64,000 nt of DNA from JACVRW01 sp038323835. GTDB lineage: Bacteria; Actinomycetota; Thermoleophilia; Solirubrobacterales; Thermoleophilaceae. The position numbers and the translations under genes were made by a program. Below are positions 10,685 to 19,428 of the stretch, piece by piece. Where the stretch lies: the NCBI GenBank assembly GCA_038323835.1, contig JBBQHI010000016.1, forward strand, positions 9,590 through 73,589, in the 5' to 3' direction. The notes below the pieces were generated by a model. The model was not told the origin of the DNA. It saw only the letters and a program-made list of their open reading frames with translations, and did not search any database. Position 1 is the stretch's first letter; every line of letters begins with the position of its first letter.

Positions 10685-11653
10685 ATGAAGGCTGCGGTGA
10701 TCTACGAGAACGGCCCCCCCGATGTCCTGCGTTACGCGGACGTGCCCGATCCCGAGTGCCCGGACGGCTGCGTGCTGATCGACGTCGAGGCGATCAGCAT
10801 CGAGGGCGGAGACCTGCTGGCCCGCGCCGGCTCGCCACCCCCGTCGGTCCCGCACGTTGTGGGATACCTCGCCGCGGGCACGATCGCCGAGATCGGCGCC
10901 GGCGTGGAGGACCGCGCGGTCGGGGACCGGGTCGTGACGCTGAGCATGGCGGGATCGCACGCCGCCAGGCGGGTCGTCCCCGCGATGACCACGTGGCCGA
11001 TCCCCGAGGGGCTGGACGCCGCTCCGGCCGCGGGCGTCCCGGTCGCGCTCGGCACCGCCCACGAGTGCCTGTTCACAGCCGGCAACCTCGAATCCGGGCA
11101 GACGGCCCTGATCCACGCGGGGGCGGGAGGCGTCGGGATGGCCGCGATCCAGCTCGCCAAGCAGGCTGGCGCCACCGTGATCTCCACCGCGTCGAGCCAT
11201 GAGAAGCTCGAGCGCCTCAAGGCGTTCGGTCTCGATCACGGGATCAACTACGCCAGCGAGAACTTCGTGGAGCGCACGCGCGAGCTCACCGACGGGCGCG
11301 GCGCCGACGTGATCCTGGATTCGGTTGGTGGCAAGAACCTGGCCGACAGCATCGGCGCGCTCGCCTACCGGGGCACGCTCGTGAGCGTCGGGGTGGCGGG
11401 CCGCGGCGGGTCCAGCATCGAGGCGCAGCAGCTCTGGGCTCAGAACAACAGCCTGCGCGGCGTCTTCCTCGGCGGGGCGCTGCTCACCGAGTACCCGCGC
11501 GTCCACGCCATGATCGGCGATCTGCTCGGACGGGTCGCGAGCGGCGAGGTGCACGTGGAGATCGCCCGGACCTTCCCGCTCGCCGAGGCCGCCGCGGCAC
11601 ACGCGTTCATCGAGAGCCGCCAGGCCTTCGGTCGCGTCGTGATGACGCCCTAG
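10685..11653 (+). CDS. Quinone-oxidoreductase-like (MDR family) dehydrogenase
   Basis: A 322-aa medium-chain dehydrogenase/reductase, NADPH:quinone oxidoreductase type. It has an N-terminal GroES-like domain and an NADP Rossmann domain with the motif HAGAGGVGMAAIQLAKQAGA. The catalytic and structural zinc cysteines of alcohol dehydrogenases are absent, as in the zeta-crystallin branch. The SHEKLERLKAFGLDHGINY stretch is typical of the family. ATG 10685 lies 9 nt after a TAGAGT box, so the leader is nearly absent. The stop TAG shares a CTAG with the stop of the convergent cyclase gene. Confidence 0.88.
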   Translation: MKAAVIYENGPPDVLRYADVPDPECPDGCVLIDVEAISIEGGDLLARAGSPPPSVPHVVGYLAAGTIAEIGAGVEDRAVGDRVVTLSMAGSHAARRVVPAMTTWPIPEGLDAAPAAGVPVALGTAHECLFTAGNLESGQTALIHAGAGGVGMAAIQLAKQAGATVISTASSHEKLERLKAFGLDHGINYASENFVERTRELTDGRGADVILDSVGGKNLADSIGALAYRGTLVSVGVAGRGGSSIEAQQLWAQNNSLRGVFLGGALLTEYPRVHAMIGDLLGRVASGEVHVEIARTFPLAEAAAAHAFIESRQAFGRVVMTP

Positions 11654-12462
11654 GCCGGGACGGCCGATCTCAGGGGCGGGAAGTCGGCGATCAGGTCGAC
11701 CGTTTCCACCTGGGACATGGCCACCGGCTCGGGGATGCCGCGGAACCGCCAGGTGCCGAGGCTCTTCAGGGTGACGCCATCCGGCAGCGAGTCGAGGACC
11801 GCTCCGCGAACGGTGGAGGACAGGACGATCTGGCCGCCATGCGCCGCGAAGCAGATGCGCGCGGCGGCGTGGACGGAGATGCCCACGTAGCCGGTTTCCG
11901 TGAGCGCCGGCCGACCGCGATGCAGGCCGATTCGAAGCCGTACGTCGGCGTCATCCGGCCAACCTCCGGAGGCCATGGCCCGCTGGATCCCCAGCGCGCC
12001 CTCCAACGCCGCGGAGGCGCGCTCGAAGACCGCGAACACGTCGTCGCCGCGGGCGGACACCTGATGGCCGCCGGCGCTCCGCACCGCGGCGCCGACACGG
12101 CGGCGAACGTCCGCGAGGAGGTCGGCGTACCCGTGGTCCAGACGCGCCAACAGGTCGGTCGAGCCTTCGATATCGCTGAGAAGGAAAGTGAGATCGCCTC
12201 TGGGCAGCTTTCGGTGCGGCTGCAGCTGCGCGCTGATGAAGCCGATCGGCATGATCCCCTGCTTCTTGGCCGCCCGGAGGAGCCGGTTGCGTGCCGTGTC
12301 GCGCGCGGCCTCGTCCTCGAACGTGACCTGGCCGAAGCGCGAGAGCGCATTCCGGACGTGCGCCGCATCGTGGATCGGCAGGCGGCGTCTCCCGTGCGAA
12401 TCGATGTACGCGAAGCACCTGTCGGGAAGCTGCGCACGCTCCTTTGCGCGAAGCGGTGGCAT
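11650..12462 (-). CDS. Class III adenylate/guanylate cyclase with N-terminal DUF6582-like region
   Basis: A 270-aa protein. Residues about 10-80 (RCFAYIDSHGRRRLPIHDAAHVRNALSRF is the hallmark region, shown by its ends RCFAYIDS and ALSRF) match a small domain common in actinobacteria. From about residue 90 a CHD cyclase domain follows, with the metal-binding Asp (FLLSDIEGSTDLL) and second Asp (SARGDDVFAVF). It would make cAMP or cGMP in the cytosol; nucleotide preference cannot be read with confidence. There is no membrane segment. A GATCAT box 6 nt before the ATG fits a leaderless start. Confidence 0.82.
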   Translation of the reverse strand: MPPLRAKERAQLPDRCFAYIDSHGRRRLPIHDAAHVRNALSRFGQVTFEDEAARDTARNRLLRAAKKQGIMPIGFISAQLQPHRKLPRGDLTFLLSDIEGSTDLLARLDHGYADLLADVRRRVGAAVRSAGGHQVSARGDDVFAVFERASAALEGALGIQRAMASGGWPDDADVRLRIGLHRGRPALTETGYVGISVHAAARICFAAHGGQIVLSSTVRGAVLDSLPDGVTLKSLGTWRFRGIPEPVAMSQVETVDLIADFPPLRSAVPA

Positions 12463-12512
12463 CCTCGCATGATCGCAAGAACACCGATTTCGAACCCAGG
12501 AGGTCCGCGACC

Positions 12513-13031
12513 ATGAGCTCCGATCCGACCGCTCAGATCGATCAGCGGTTCAGCGATGACGAGGCCGCCCCGACTCCGTGGCCCGACGCGGAGGGCGTGC
12601 TGGAACAGGCCGAGCTCTATTGGCTCACTACCGTGCGGCCCGACGGCCGGCCGCATGTGACCCCGCTGATCGGGGTGTTCGAGGACGGGGCCGTGCACTT
12701 CTGCACCGGGGCGCGTGAGCAGAAGGCCCGCAACCTCGAACACAGCGCGAAGGTGGCCCTGACCACGGGGAGCAACGCCTGGGCGAAGGGCCTCGACGTG
12801 GTGGTCGAGGGCACCGCGGTCCGCGTGCTGGAGGGTGAAAGGTTGAAGCGGCTGTCCGACTCGTACGTGGCGAAGTACGGCGAGGTATGGCGTTTCGATG
12901 TCGGCGACGGCGTGTTCGTGGCCGGCGCGGGCGACGACGACGACTTCGTGTTCCGGGTCGAGCCCGCCAAGGTGCTCGCCTTTGCCAAGGAGCCGCACGG
13001 GCAGACCACGTTCCGGTTCCCGGCCGGCTGA
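12513..13031 (+). CDS. Pyridoxamine 5'-phosphate oxidase-fold (PPOX) protein
   Basis: A 172-aa flavin/F420-type split-barrel protein (AELYWLTTVRPDGRPHVTPLIG; REQKARNLEHSAKVALTTG). Members use FMN or F420 to reduce diverse substrates. The start is set by a strong AGGAGG (12498-12503) 9 nt before ATG 12513, one of the few clear Shine-Dalgarno sites in the region. The C-terminus (KVLAFAKEPHGQTTFRF) is typical of PPOX-fold proteins that act on small molecules. Substrate unknown. Confidence 0.85.
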   Translation: MSSDPTAQIDQRFSDDEAAPTPWPDAEGVLEQAELYWLTTVRPDGRPHVTPLIGVFEDGAVHFCTGAREQKARNLEHSAKVALTTGSNAWAKGLDVVVEGTAVRVLEGERLKRLSDSYVAKYGEVWRFDVGDGVFVAGAGDDDDFVFRVEPAKVLAFAKEPHGQTTFRFPAG

Positions 13032-13062
13032 CGAACGTCCGCGGAAGTGGGAGACTGGCGCG

Positions 13063-13591
13063 ATGGCTGAGCGCGTCATCGACAGGCGAGTGACAGCCTT
13101 GATCGAGGGCGACTTTCGTGGTCTTCCTGATCGGCATGCGGGTCAACAAGCTCTGGAAGGTGCGGACCTGGCTGCCCGTCTTCCTTGCGATGCCGCGGAT
13201 GCTCCGTGAGCTGGAGGGCAGGCCCGAATCCGGATTCCTTGGCGCCAACCAGTACGCCGGCGGCCCGCGGCGGCCGATGGTGGTCCAGTACTGGCGCTCC
13301 TTCGAGCAGCTCGAGGCCTATGCGCGGAGCAGGGACGGCGCCCACTGGCCCGCGTGGGTCGAGTTCGACAAACGCGTCGGGTCGAGCGGCGACGTGGGCA
13401 TCTGGCACGAGACCTACCTGGTGCCCGCGGGCGGCTACGACAGCGTCTACAACAACATGCCGCCCGTCGGTCTCGGGGCGGTGACGGGCCTGGTTCCCGC
13501 CGCGGGACGGAGAGCCACGGCCGCGGGGCGAGCGGGGATTCGCGAGGAGGCCTACCCCGAGGGCGCCCCCACCGAGCGCATCGACGTGTGA
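13063..13591 (+). CDS. DUF4188 family protein with a frameshift
   Basis: From ATG 13063 the frame reads MAERVIDRRVTALIEGDF, then an extra C at 13117 throws it off. The continuation VVFLIGMRVNKLWKVRTW is in the next frame from GTG 13118 to the stop at 13591. Joined, the two halves give the expected DUF4188 N-terminus (..EGDF-VVFLIGMRVN..) and about 175 aa. The family is uncharacterised, with a dimeric alpha/beta-barrel-like pattern (VVQYWRSFEQLEAYARSRDGAHWPAW). A GAGACT box 6 nt before ATG 13063 supports that start. The lesion could be a sequencing error. Confidence 0.75.
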
Positions 13592-13596
13592 GAGCG

Positions 13597-14016
13597 ATGG
13601 CCCTGCCCGACAGCGCCAGGGAGCTGATCGGCTCGGACGCTCTCGGCCACCTCGTCACCATCGGCGAAGGCGGAGCTCCACAGGTCACCTGCGTGTGGGT
13701 GGCCGTGGACGGCGACGACCTCCTCACCGCGCACCTGAACCCCCATCAGCGGAAGCTCGAGAACGTCCGCCGCGACCCGCGGGTGGCGATCTCGTTCGAG
13801 GGCAGCGCGATCCGCCCACCGGGCCTGCGCGAGTACCTCGTGATCCACGGGACCGCGACGATCGAAAAGGGCGGTGCGGCGGACCTGCTCCAGGAGCTGG
13901 CCCACGTGCACCTCGGGCCCGAGGTGCGCTTCCCGCCGATGGACGACCCGCCTCCGGGTGTCCGGATGCGGATCGCGGTGGAGCGGGTGGGCGGCACCGG
14001 GCCCTGGACCGACTGA
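13597..14016 (+). CDS. PPOX class F420-dependent oxidoreductase
   Basis: A 139-aa split-barrel protein (GHLVTIGEGGAPQVTCVWVAVDGDDL; NPHQRKLENVRRDPRVAISFEG), close to the F420-dependent PPOX subclass common in actinomycetes. It starts 5 nt after the DUF4188 stop, so the two may form an operon. The C-terminus (MRIAVERVGGTGPW) carries the end of the barrel. The physiological substrate is not known. Confidence 0.85.
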   Translation: MALPDSARELIGSDALGHLVTIGEGGAPQVTCVWVAVDGDDLLTAHLNPHQRKLENVRRDPRVAISFEGSAIRPPGLREYLVIHGTATIEKGGAADLLQELAHVHLGPEVRFPPMDDPPPGVRMRIAVERVGGTGPWTD

Positions 14017-14028
14017 GCGTACGTCGCA

Positions 14029-14132
14029 AGACGTATTGCCAGCGGATGCCGACACTACCCGGACGCCGGCCACGGCTTCCTGTTCCAAATCCGGCGGAGT
14101 TCGCCGGTAAGGTCGAGGCCTTCCTGGCCTAG
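14029..14132 (+). pseudogene. Relic of an alpha/beta-hydrolase 3' end
   Basis: Downstream of the PPOX gene the sequence still encodes the tail of an alpha/beta-hydrolase: ARRIASGCRHYPDAGHGFLFQ with the catalytic-His context (DAGHGFLF), then after a 1-nt shift near 14080 NPAEFAGKVEAFLA and a stop TAG. No hydrolase body exists upstream. The relic abuts a MITE-like element, whose first bases make the stop. Confidence 0.6.
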
Positions 14133-14293
14133 TGCCCTGAGTCGTTAGTTCGAGCGCACCTTCCCGGCGTCTGGACCTGGGTGACGGTCGCCGATGACCT
14201 CGTCGTGATGCCCGTACGACTCCGGTCACCGTCACCCGTCACCCACGCCCAGCCACTCGGCAAGCTGATGCCGAACTTCCGACTCAGAACACT
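14131..14293 (+). mobile_element. MITE-like element, long copy
   Basis: A 163-nt sequence with terminal inverted repeats AGTGCCCTGAGTCGTTAGTT and (reverse) AGTGTTCTGAGTCGGAAGTT, about 18 of 22 matching. It has no ORF. A shorter copy lies in the opposite orientation at 26322-26417. The left flank has TA (TSD-like); the right flank does not. The ends would suit an IS630/Tc1-type transposase, which is not in this window. Confidence 0.75.
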
Positions 14294-14367
14294 GGGCGAA
14301 CGGGGCCCGGAGCCGGGCGCGCACAGAAATCCCCCACGCGCCGTGCGCCGTGCGTAGCATCCGTCGC
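14294..14367 (+). other. ftsH upstream region
   Basis: Short non-coding spacer with no repeat or hairpin I can support. It ends in the ftsH -10 box TAGCAT at 14355-14360. Confidence 0.4.
14355..14360 (+). promoter_or_regulatory. -10 box TAGCAT for a leaderless ftsH mRNA
   Basis: TAGCAT is followed by 7 nt and then ATG 14368. This spacing puts the transcription start on or next to the A of the ATG, and it fixes the ftsH start over the GTG at 14350. Confidence 0.6.
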
Positions 14368-16344
14368 ATGCCCGACGAGGCCCGCGGAGCGGACCCCCGT
14401 AATCCCGTTCCGCCGCCCGCGGACGGGAAGAAGCCGAGCTGGCGCGTTCACCCCGCCCCGGACGGGCGGGGGGAGCCGAAGAAGAAGCAGCCGATGATCC
14501 CGTTCAGCCCCCGGCGCTTCCTCACCATCCTGGCCGTTCTGTTCCTCGTGAACTGGGGGCTGGTGCAGATCTTCGCGCCCGCCAAGGAACGCATCCGGGT
14601 GCCCTACACGCCCACCTTCCTCAAGGAGGTCAAGGCCGGGAACGTCAAGGAGATCTCCTCCGAGGGAGACACGATCAGCGGCGAGTTCAAGTCCGACGTC
14701 AAGTACAAGGACAAGAAGGCCAAGAACTTCAAGACCGAGGTCCCCACGTTCGCCAACGACAACGCGCTGTCGCGCGAGCTCGAGGACAACGACGTGGTGG
14801 TGAACGCCTCGCCGCCCGGCGACCGCTCGCTCCTGGAGACGATCCTATTCAGCTTTGGCCCGACCATCCTGCTGGTGGGGCTGTTCATCTTCCTCATGCG
14901 CCGCGCGGCGGGCGGCGCCGGCGGGGGCGGGGTGCTCGGCCAGTTCGGGCGCTCGCGGGCCAAGCGGGTGGAGAGCTCGGACCAGCACATCACCTTCGAC
15001 GACGTGGCCGGCATCGACGAGGCCAAGAACGAGCTCGTCGAGATCGTGGACTTCCTGCGGGAACCGGACAAGTACGCCCGGCTCGGGGCCCGGATTCCGC
15101 GCGGGGTGCTGCTCTCCGGGCTGCCCGGCACGGGCAAGACGCTTCTGGCCCGCGCGGTGGCGGGCGAGGCCCGCGTGCCGTTCTTCTCCGCGTCGGCGTC
15201 GGAGTTCATCGAGGCGATCGTGGGCGTGGGCGCGTCCCGCGTGCGCGACCTCTTCAAGACCGCCGAGGAGGCCGCGCCGGCCATCGTGTTCATCGACGAG
15301 CTCGATGCCATCGGCCGCTCCCGCGGGGGCGGAGGGGCGCTGGGCGGCCACGACGAGCGCGAGCAGACGCTCAACCAGATTCTCACCGAGATGGACGGCT
15401 TCGACCCGAGCGCGGGGGTGATCGTGCTCGGCGCCACCAACCGCCCCGAGGTGCTGGACGCCGCGCTCCTGCGTCCGGGCCGGTTCGACCGCCGGGTCAC
15501 GGTTCAGTCCCCCGACGCCAAGGGCCGCGAGCTGATCCTCCGCGTGCACACGCGCTCGGTGCCGCTGGCCGACGACGTGGATCTGGCGCGCCTGGCCCAG
15601 AGCACCCCGGGCATGGTCGGCGCCGACCTGGCCAACCTCGCGAACGAGGCCGCGCTCCTGGCCGCCCGCCGCCTCCACGAGAAGGTGCAGCGCGAGGACT
15701 TCACCGACGCGCTCGAGAAGCTCCTGCTCGGCGCCGCGCGCAAGCTCGTGCTGAGCGAGGCCGACCGCCGTCGCATCGCCTACCACGAGTCCGGCCACGC
15801 GATCGTGGGCATGCTCACGCCCGGCGCCGACCCGGTGCGGAAGATCTCGATTATCCCCCGCGGCCAGGCCCTCGGCGTCACGCTCTCCACGCCCGACGAC
15901 GACCGCTTCAACTACTCAGAGGACGAGCTGCGGGCGAAGATCCGCGTGTCGGTCGGCGGCAGGGTGGCGGAGCAGGAGGTGTTCGGCGACAGCACCACGG
16001 GCGCGGAGTCGGACATTCAGCAGGTCACCCGCATCGCGCGCGGCATGGTCACGCGCTGGGGAATGAGCGGGAAGGTGGGCTTCATCACAGCGGCGCCCTC
16101 CGATGGCGTGAGCCCGCTGCTCCCCGGGTCCGAGCCCGTCTCCGAGGCCACTCAGGAGCTGATCGACGCCGAGGTGCGCCGAATCGTGGACGAGGAGCTG
16201 GAGAACACGCGCGTGCTCGTCAGCGAGCATCGCGAGCGTCTCGATTCGCTGGCCCTCGCGCTGTTGGAGCGGGAGACGCTCGACGAGGCGGATGCCTACG
16301 CCGCCGCCGGGATCGACCGCGGCCGCGTGATGGCCCGGGCCTAG
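14368..16344 (+). CDS. ftsH: ATP-dependent zinc metalloprotease FtsH
   Basis: Membrane-anchored AAA+ protease that degrades damaged or regulatory membrane and cytosolic proteins. It is 658 aa from ATG 14368. A Pro/Lys-rich cytosolic start precedes TM1 (FLTILAVLFLVNWGLVQIF), an extracytoplasmic domain, TM2 (SFGPTILLVGLFIFLMRRA), then the AAA module with Walker A GLPGTGKT (about residue 251; most FtsH have GPPGTGKT), Walker B IVFIDELDAIG and the SRH region. The zinc site HESGH is near residue 473. The C-terminus is short. nadC follows after 15 nt, so read-through is likely. Confidence 0.96.
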   Translation: MPDEARGADPRNPVPPPADGKKPSWRVHPAPDGRGEPKKKQPMIPFSPRRFLTILAVLFLVNWGLVQIFAPAKERIRVPYTPTFLKEVKAGNVKEISSEGDTISGEFKSDVKYKDKKAKNFKTEVPTFANDNALSRELEDNDVVVNASPPGDRSLLETILFSFGPTILLVGLFIFLMRRAAGGAGGGGVLGQFGRSRAKRVESSDQHITFDDVAGIDEAKNELVEIVDFLREPDKYARLGARIPRGVLLSGLPGTGKTLLARAVAGEARVPFFSASASEFIEAIVGVGASRVRDLFKTAEEAAPAIVFIDELDAIGRSRGGGGALGGHDEREQTLNQILTEMDGFDPSAGVIVLGATNRPEVLDAALLRPGRFDRRVTVQSPDAKGRELILRVHTRSVPLADDVDLARLAQSTPGMVGADLANLANEAALLAARRLHEKVQREDFTDALEKLLLGAARKLVLSEADRRRIAYHESGHAIVGMLTPGADPVRKISIIPRGQALGVTLSTPDDDRFNYSEDELRAKIRVSVGGRVAEQEVFGDSTTGAESDIQQVTRIARGMVTRWGMSGKVGFITAAPSDGVSPLLPGSEPVSEATQELIDAEVRRIVDEELENTRVLVSEHRERLDSLALALLERETLDEADAYAAAGIDRGRVMARA

Positions 16345-16359
16345 CCCATCCCGCGGTCC

Positions 16360-17178
16360 GTGCCCGACGTGATCGACATCGCGCTGGCCGAGGACGTGGG
16401 CGCCGGTGACCTGACCACGCGGCTGGTGTTGCCCCCGGGGGCCACCGCTACGGCCGTGATCGAGCAGCGCGCTCCCGGCGTGCCCGCCGGGCTGGAGGTG
16501 GCCCGCGACGTGTTCCTGCGGGTGGACCCCTCGCTCGAGTTCACGGCGCTCGCGGTGGGCCCGGGCTGGCGCGAGCCGGGGCCGCTGGCCGAGGTGTCGG
16601 GCCCGGCGGGCTCGATTCTCACCGCCGAGCGCACCGCCCTCAACTTCCTCGGGCGCCTGGGCGGGGTGGCCACCCTCGCGGCCCGGTTCGTGCAGGCCGT
16701 GGACGGCACCGGGGCGCGGATCCTCGACACCCGCAAGACCACCCCGGGACTGCGCGATCTGGAGAAGGACGCGGTGCGCGCGGGGGGCGCCACGAACCAC
16801 CGGCGCGGCCTCTACGACGCCGTGCTGATCAAGGAGAACCACTCGGCACTGGCCGGAGGGGTGGGGGAGGCCACCCGGCTCGCCCTGGCCGGCGCTCCGG
16901 AGGGCATCGCCGTGGAGGTGGAGTGCTCCACACTCGACGAGGTGGAGGAGGCGCTGGGCGCGGGGGCGTCGCGGCTGCTCCTGGACAACATGGATCCCGC
17001 CGGCCTTCGCCGGGCCGTGGACCTGGTGGCCGGCAGGGCGGACACCGAGGCATCGGGCGGCGTGACCCTCGAAACCGTGCGGAGCGTGGCCGAGACGGGC
17101 GTGGACTGGATCAGCGTCGGCGCCCTCACACACTCGGCTCCGGCACTGGACGTGAGCCTCCTGTTGCGAGCGCTCTAG
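16360..17178 (+). CDS. nadC: Nicotinate-nucleotide diphosphorylase (carboxylating)
   Basis: Converts quinolinate and PRPP to nicotinate mononucleotide in de novo NAD synthesis. It is 272 aa, typical length. Family motifs are DVGAGDLTTRLV, the ERTALNFLGRLGGVAT segment, RILDTRKTTPGLRDLEK and KENHSALAGG. It starts at GTG 16360, 15 nt after ftsH. nadA follows after 68 nt. The third gene of the set, nadB (or an aspartate dehydrogenase), is not in this window. Confidence 0.95.
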   Translation: MPDVIDIALAEDVGAGDLTTRLVLPPGATATAVIEQRAPGVPAGLEVARDVFLRVDPSLEFTALAVGPGWREPGPLAEVSGPAGSILTAERTALNFLGRLGGVATLAARFVQAVDGTGARILDTRKTTPGLRDLEKDAVRAGGATNHRRGLYDAVLIKENHSALAGGVGEATRLALAGAPEGIAVEVECSTLDEVEEALGAGASRLLLDNMDPAGLRRAVDLVAGRADTEASGGVTLETVRSVAETGVDWISVGALTHSAPALDVSLLLRAL

Positions 17179-17246
17179 ACTTTGGGGTCAGCCGACGCCG
17201 CCCTTGGGGCCGAGGCTTCATTTCGACACCGAGCGAGGTTCGAAAC

Positions 17247-18251
17247 ATGCAGTCCCAGACGATTCCCGGCGCGGGCACACCGCTGACGCTCGAGAACATT
17301 CCGGCGCTGAAGAGCGAGGTACGCGCGCTCGCCGAGGCCCGGAACGCGGTGATCCTGGCCCACAACTACCAGGTGCCCGAGGTCCAGGACGTGGCCCACT
17401 TCGTGGGCGACTCGCTGGGCCTCTCGCGCAAGGCCGCGGACACCGAGGCCGACGTGATCGCCTTCTGCGGCGTGCACTTCATGGCCGAGACGGCCTCGAT
17501 CCTGAGCCCGGAGAAGACGGTGCTGCTGCCCGACCTCGACGCCGGATGCTCGCTCGCCGACTCGATCACCGCCGACCAGCTGCGTGCCTGGAAGGCCGAG
17601 CACCCCGGGGCGCTGGTGGTGATGTACGTGAACACCACGGCGGAGGTGAAGGCGGAGACCGACTACTGCTGCACCTCGTCGAACGCCGTGCAGGTGGTGG
17701 AGCACATCTGGCGGGAACACGGGGAGGACACCGAGATCCTGTTCGGCCCCGACATGTGGCTCGGCGCCTACGTGGAGCGGGTCACGGGCCGGCGCATGCA
17801 GGTCTGGGACGGCGAGTGCCACGTGCACGCCGGCATCCGCCCTGCTGACATCACGGACGTGCGCGAGGCGCACCCGGACGCCGAGTTCCTCATCCATCCC
17901 GAGTGCGGGTGCACCACGCAGGTGATGGAGTACGTGGCCTCGGGGGACGTGGACGCGGAGCACACCCACATGCTGTCCACCGGCGGGATGCTCGACTTTG
18001 CCCGCGGCTCGGACGCCCAGGAGTTCATCGTGGCCACCGAGACGGGCATGCTCTATCCGCTCGAGCAGGAGAACCCCGGCAAGAACTTCATCCCGGCCAA
18101 CCGCGCCGCCAGCTGCCGCTACATGAAGATGATCACGCTACCGAAGCTCCGCGACGCCCTGCGCGATCTGGGCCCGCAGGTGCGGGTGGGCCCAGAGGTG
18201 GCCGCCCGCGCCCGGGTGCCGATCGAGCGCATGGTCGCGATCACGCCCTGA
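17247..18251 (+). CDS. nadA: Quinolinate synthase A
   Basis: Iron-sulfur enzyme that condenses iminoaspartate with dihydroxyacetone phosphate to quinolinate. It is 334 aa from ATG 17247, preceded by GAGG. Motifs: ILAHNYQVPEVQDVAHFVGD, IAFCGVHFMAETASIL, DLDAGCSLADSI, YVNTTAEVKAETDYCCTSSN, and HPECGCTTQV. Three conserved cysteines for the 4Fe-4S cluster are present. It lies after nadC in the same direction, probably one operon. Confidence 0.96.
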   Translation: MQSQTIPGAGTPLTLENIPALKSEVRALAEARNAVILAHNYQVPEVQDVAHFVGDSLGLSRKAADTEADVIAFCGVHFMAETASILSPEKTVLLPDLDAGCSLADSITADQLRAWKAEHPGALVVMYVNTTAEVKAETDYCCTSSNAVQVVEHIWREHGEDTEILFGPDMWLGAYVERVTGRRMQVWDGECHVHAGIRPADITDVREAHPDAEFLIHPECGCTTQVMEYVASGDVDAEHTHMLSTGGMLDFARGSDAQEFIVATETGMLYPLEQENPGKNFIPANRAASCRYMKMITLPKLRDALRDLGPQVRVGPEVAARARVPIERMVAITP

Positions 18252-18289
18252 CGGGCGACCCCGCCCGGCGGCCTGCCACCCTCCAGCGC

Positions 18290-19324
18290 TTGCGCCGCTC
18301 GCTCCTGACGTTGACGATCGCCGTCTGCCTTGCCGCGCCGTGCACCGTTGCCGCGGCCGGCGCCCCCGACACCGTGGACCACACGAAGGCGCGCGCGCCC
18401 GACGGCACGCCGATCTGCGCGGCCTGGGTGCACGACCGCTACACCGTCACCCGCGGCGGGCGCACCTGGCCCACCTGGCACCCGCCCGTCGATCCCGAGT
18501 ACCACTGCGCCTTCGGCCACGAACACGGATCGAGCCCGCGAGCGTTCCGGATGTTCCGCCGCACCGGCATTCCCGCGCTCGGCCCGATCGGCGCCTACGC
18601 CGGCAGCGAAGAGCCGCACGCCGGCTTCAAGGTCTTCGTGGTGAACGACGATCGCAAGGGCCTCTCGTGGATGACCGTCCTCCATCAGGGCTCGGGCTCG
18701 CCCCGGCGCGGCACGGTGCGCTTCCACTCGCTCGAGACCTGGCTCTTCCGCGGCCGCCGGCTGGTGGCCCACACCCGCGTGATGGCCGACTTCGGGGCGG
18801 CGGTGCCGAACTGTCCCGGTGCTCCGCGGCCGGCCCGCACGCGCCTGCTGCCGGACCCGGCCTGCCACTCGGTCTACGAGGAGTGGGCCACGGAGGTGAA
18901 CGTCGGCGGCGTCTTCCGGGCCCGGCCCGCGTTCGCGATCGAGAACGCGATCACCCAGTTCGACCGCGCGGCCCCCGACCGTGTCGTGTTCAACAAGCCG
19001 TTTGCCTGCGGTCCTCACGACCCGGCCGGCTGGCGCTCCTACTGCAAGGGCGACAAGCGCACGGTGCTTCGCCCGCGGTGGGTTGTAAAAAACCTGGGAG
19101 GGAGCGCGCGCTTCCGGACCGACGCCCACGGCCGCCGCGCGGCGGCCGGCCTGCTCCAGGTGGTGTCCCGCCGGGCCCGCGTGAGCCAGCGCGGGGAGTG
19201 CTGCGGGGTGGAGAACGCCTTTGTGATGGAGCGGCCCTCGGACGGCGGCATCTATCGCGCCGGCCGGGGCCTCAACTCCGCGAACTTCGAGTTCCCGGGC
19301 TACTGCGTATTGCGAACTAACTAG
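18290..19324 (+). CDS. Secreted protein of unknown function
   Basis: A 344-aa protein. From TTG 18290 it begins MRRSLLTLTIAVCLAAPC, a signal peptide, with likely cleavage after AAAGA. The mature part starts with PDTVDHTKARAPDGTPICAA and has a His/Glu-rich CAFGHEHGSSPRAF stretch and several paired cysteines (PNCPG..PDPACH; FACGPHD..SYCKGDK; GECCGVEN), suggesting disulfides in an exported protein. I do not recognise a catalytic family. A similar secreted style occurs at 24996 and 59336. The TTG start is inferred from the signal peptide; no strong ribosome site is seen. Confidence 0.7.
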   Translation: MRRSLLTLTIAVCLAAPCTVAAAGAPDTVDHTKARAPDGTPICAAWVHDRYTVTRGGRTWPTWHPPVDPEYHCAFGHEHGSSPRAFRMFRRTGIPALGPIGAYAGSEEPHAGFKVFVVNDDRKGLSWMTVLHQGSGSPRRGTVRFHSLETWLFRGRRLVAHTRVMADFGAAVPNCPGAPRPARTRLLPDPACHSVYEEWATEVNVGGVFRARPAFAIENAITQFDRAAPDRVVFNKPFACGPHDPAGWRSYCKGDKRTVLRPRWVVKNLGGSARFRTDAHGRRAAAGLLQVVSRRARVSQRGECCGVENAFVMERPSDGGIYRAGRGLNSANFEFPGYCVLRTN

Positions 19325-19328
19325 TGGT

Positions 19329-19420
19329 CCGGTGCTCGCCCGGATGACATGGCTGCGGAGCTCGCCCGATCACCGATCGGGCTCCGCTCCTCACCGCCCG
19401 GGCTGCGCTCCTCCCTAGGG
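19329..19420 (+). repeat. Palindromic intergenic repeat, copy 1
   Basis: Core hairpin GCCCGATC-ACC-GATCGGGC at 19364-19382 with flanks GGTGCTCGCC..., GATGACATGGCTGCGG and CTCCGCTCCTC. It belongs to a six-copy family seen only between genes. Confidence 0.8.
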
Positions 19421-19428
19421 TGCGATGG

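Noticed and set aside
18290..19324. Catalytic metal site (HEHG) in the secreted protein
   Set aside because: One His/Glu cluster without a recognisable fold is not enough to call a metalloenzyme.
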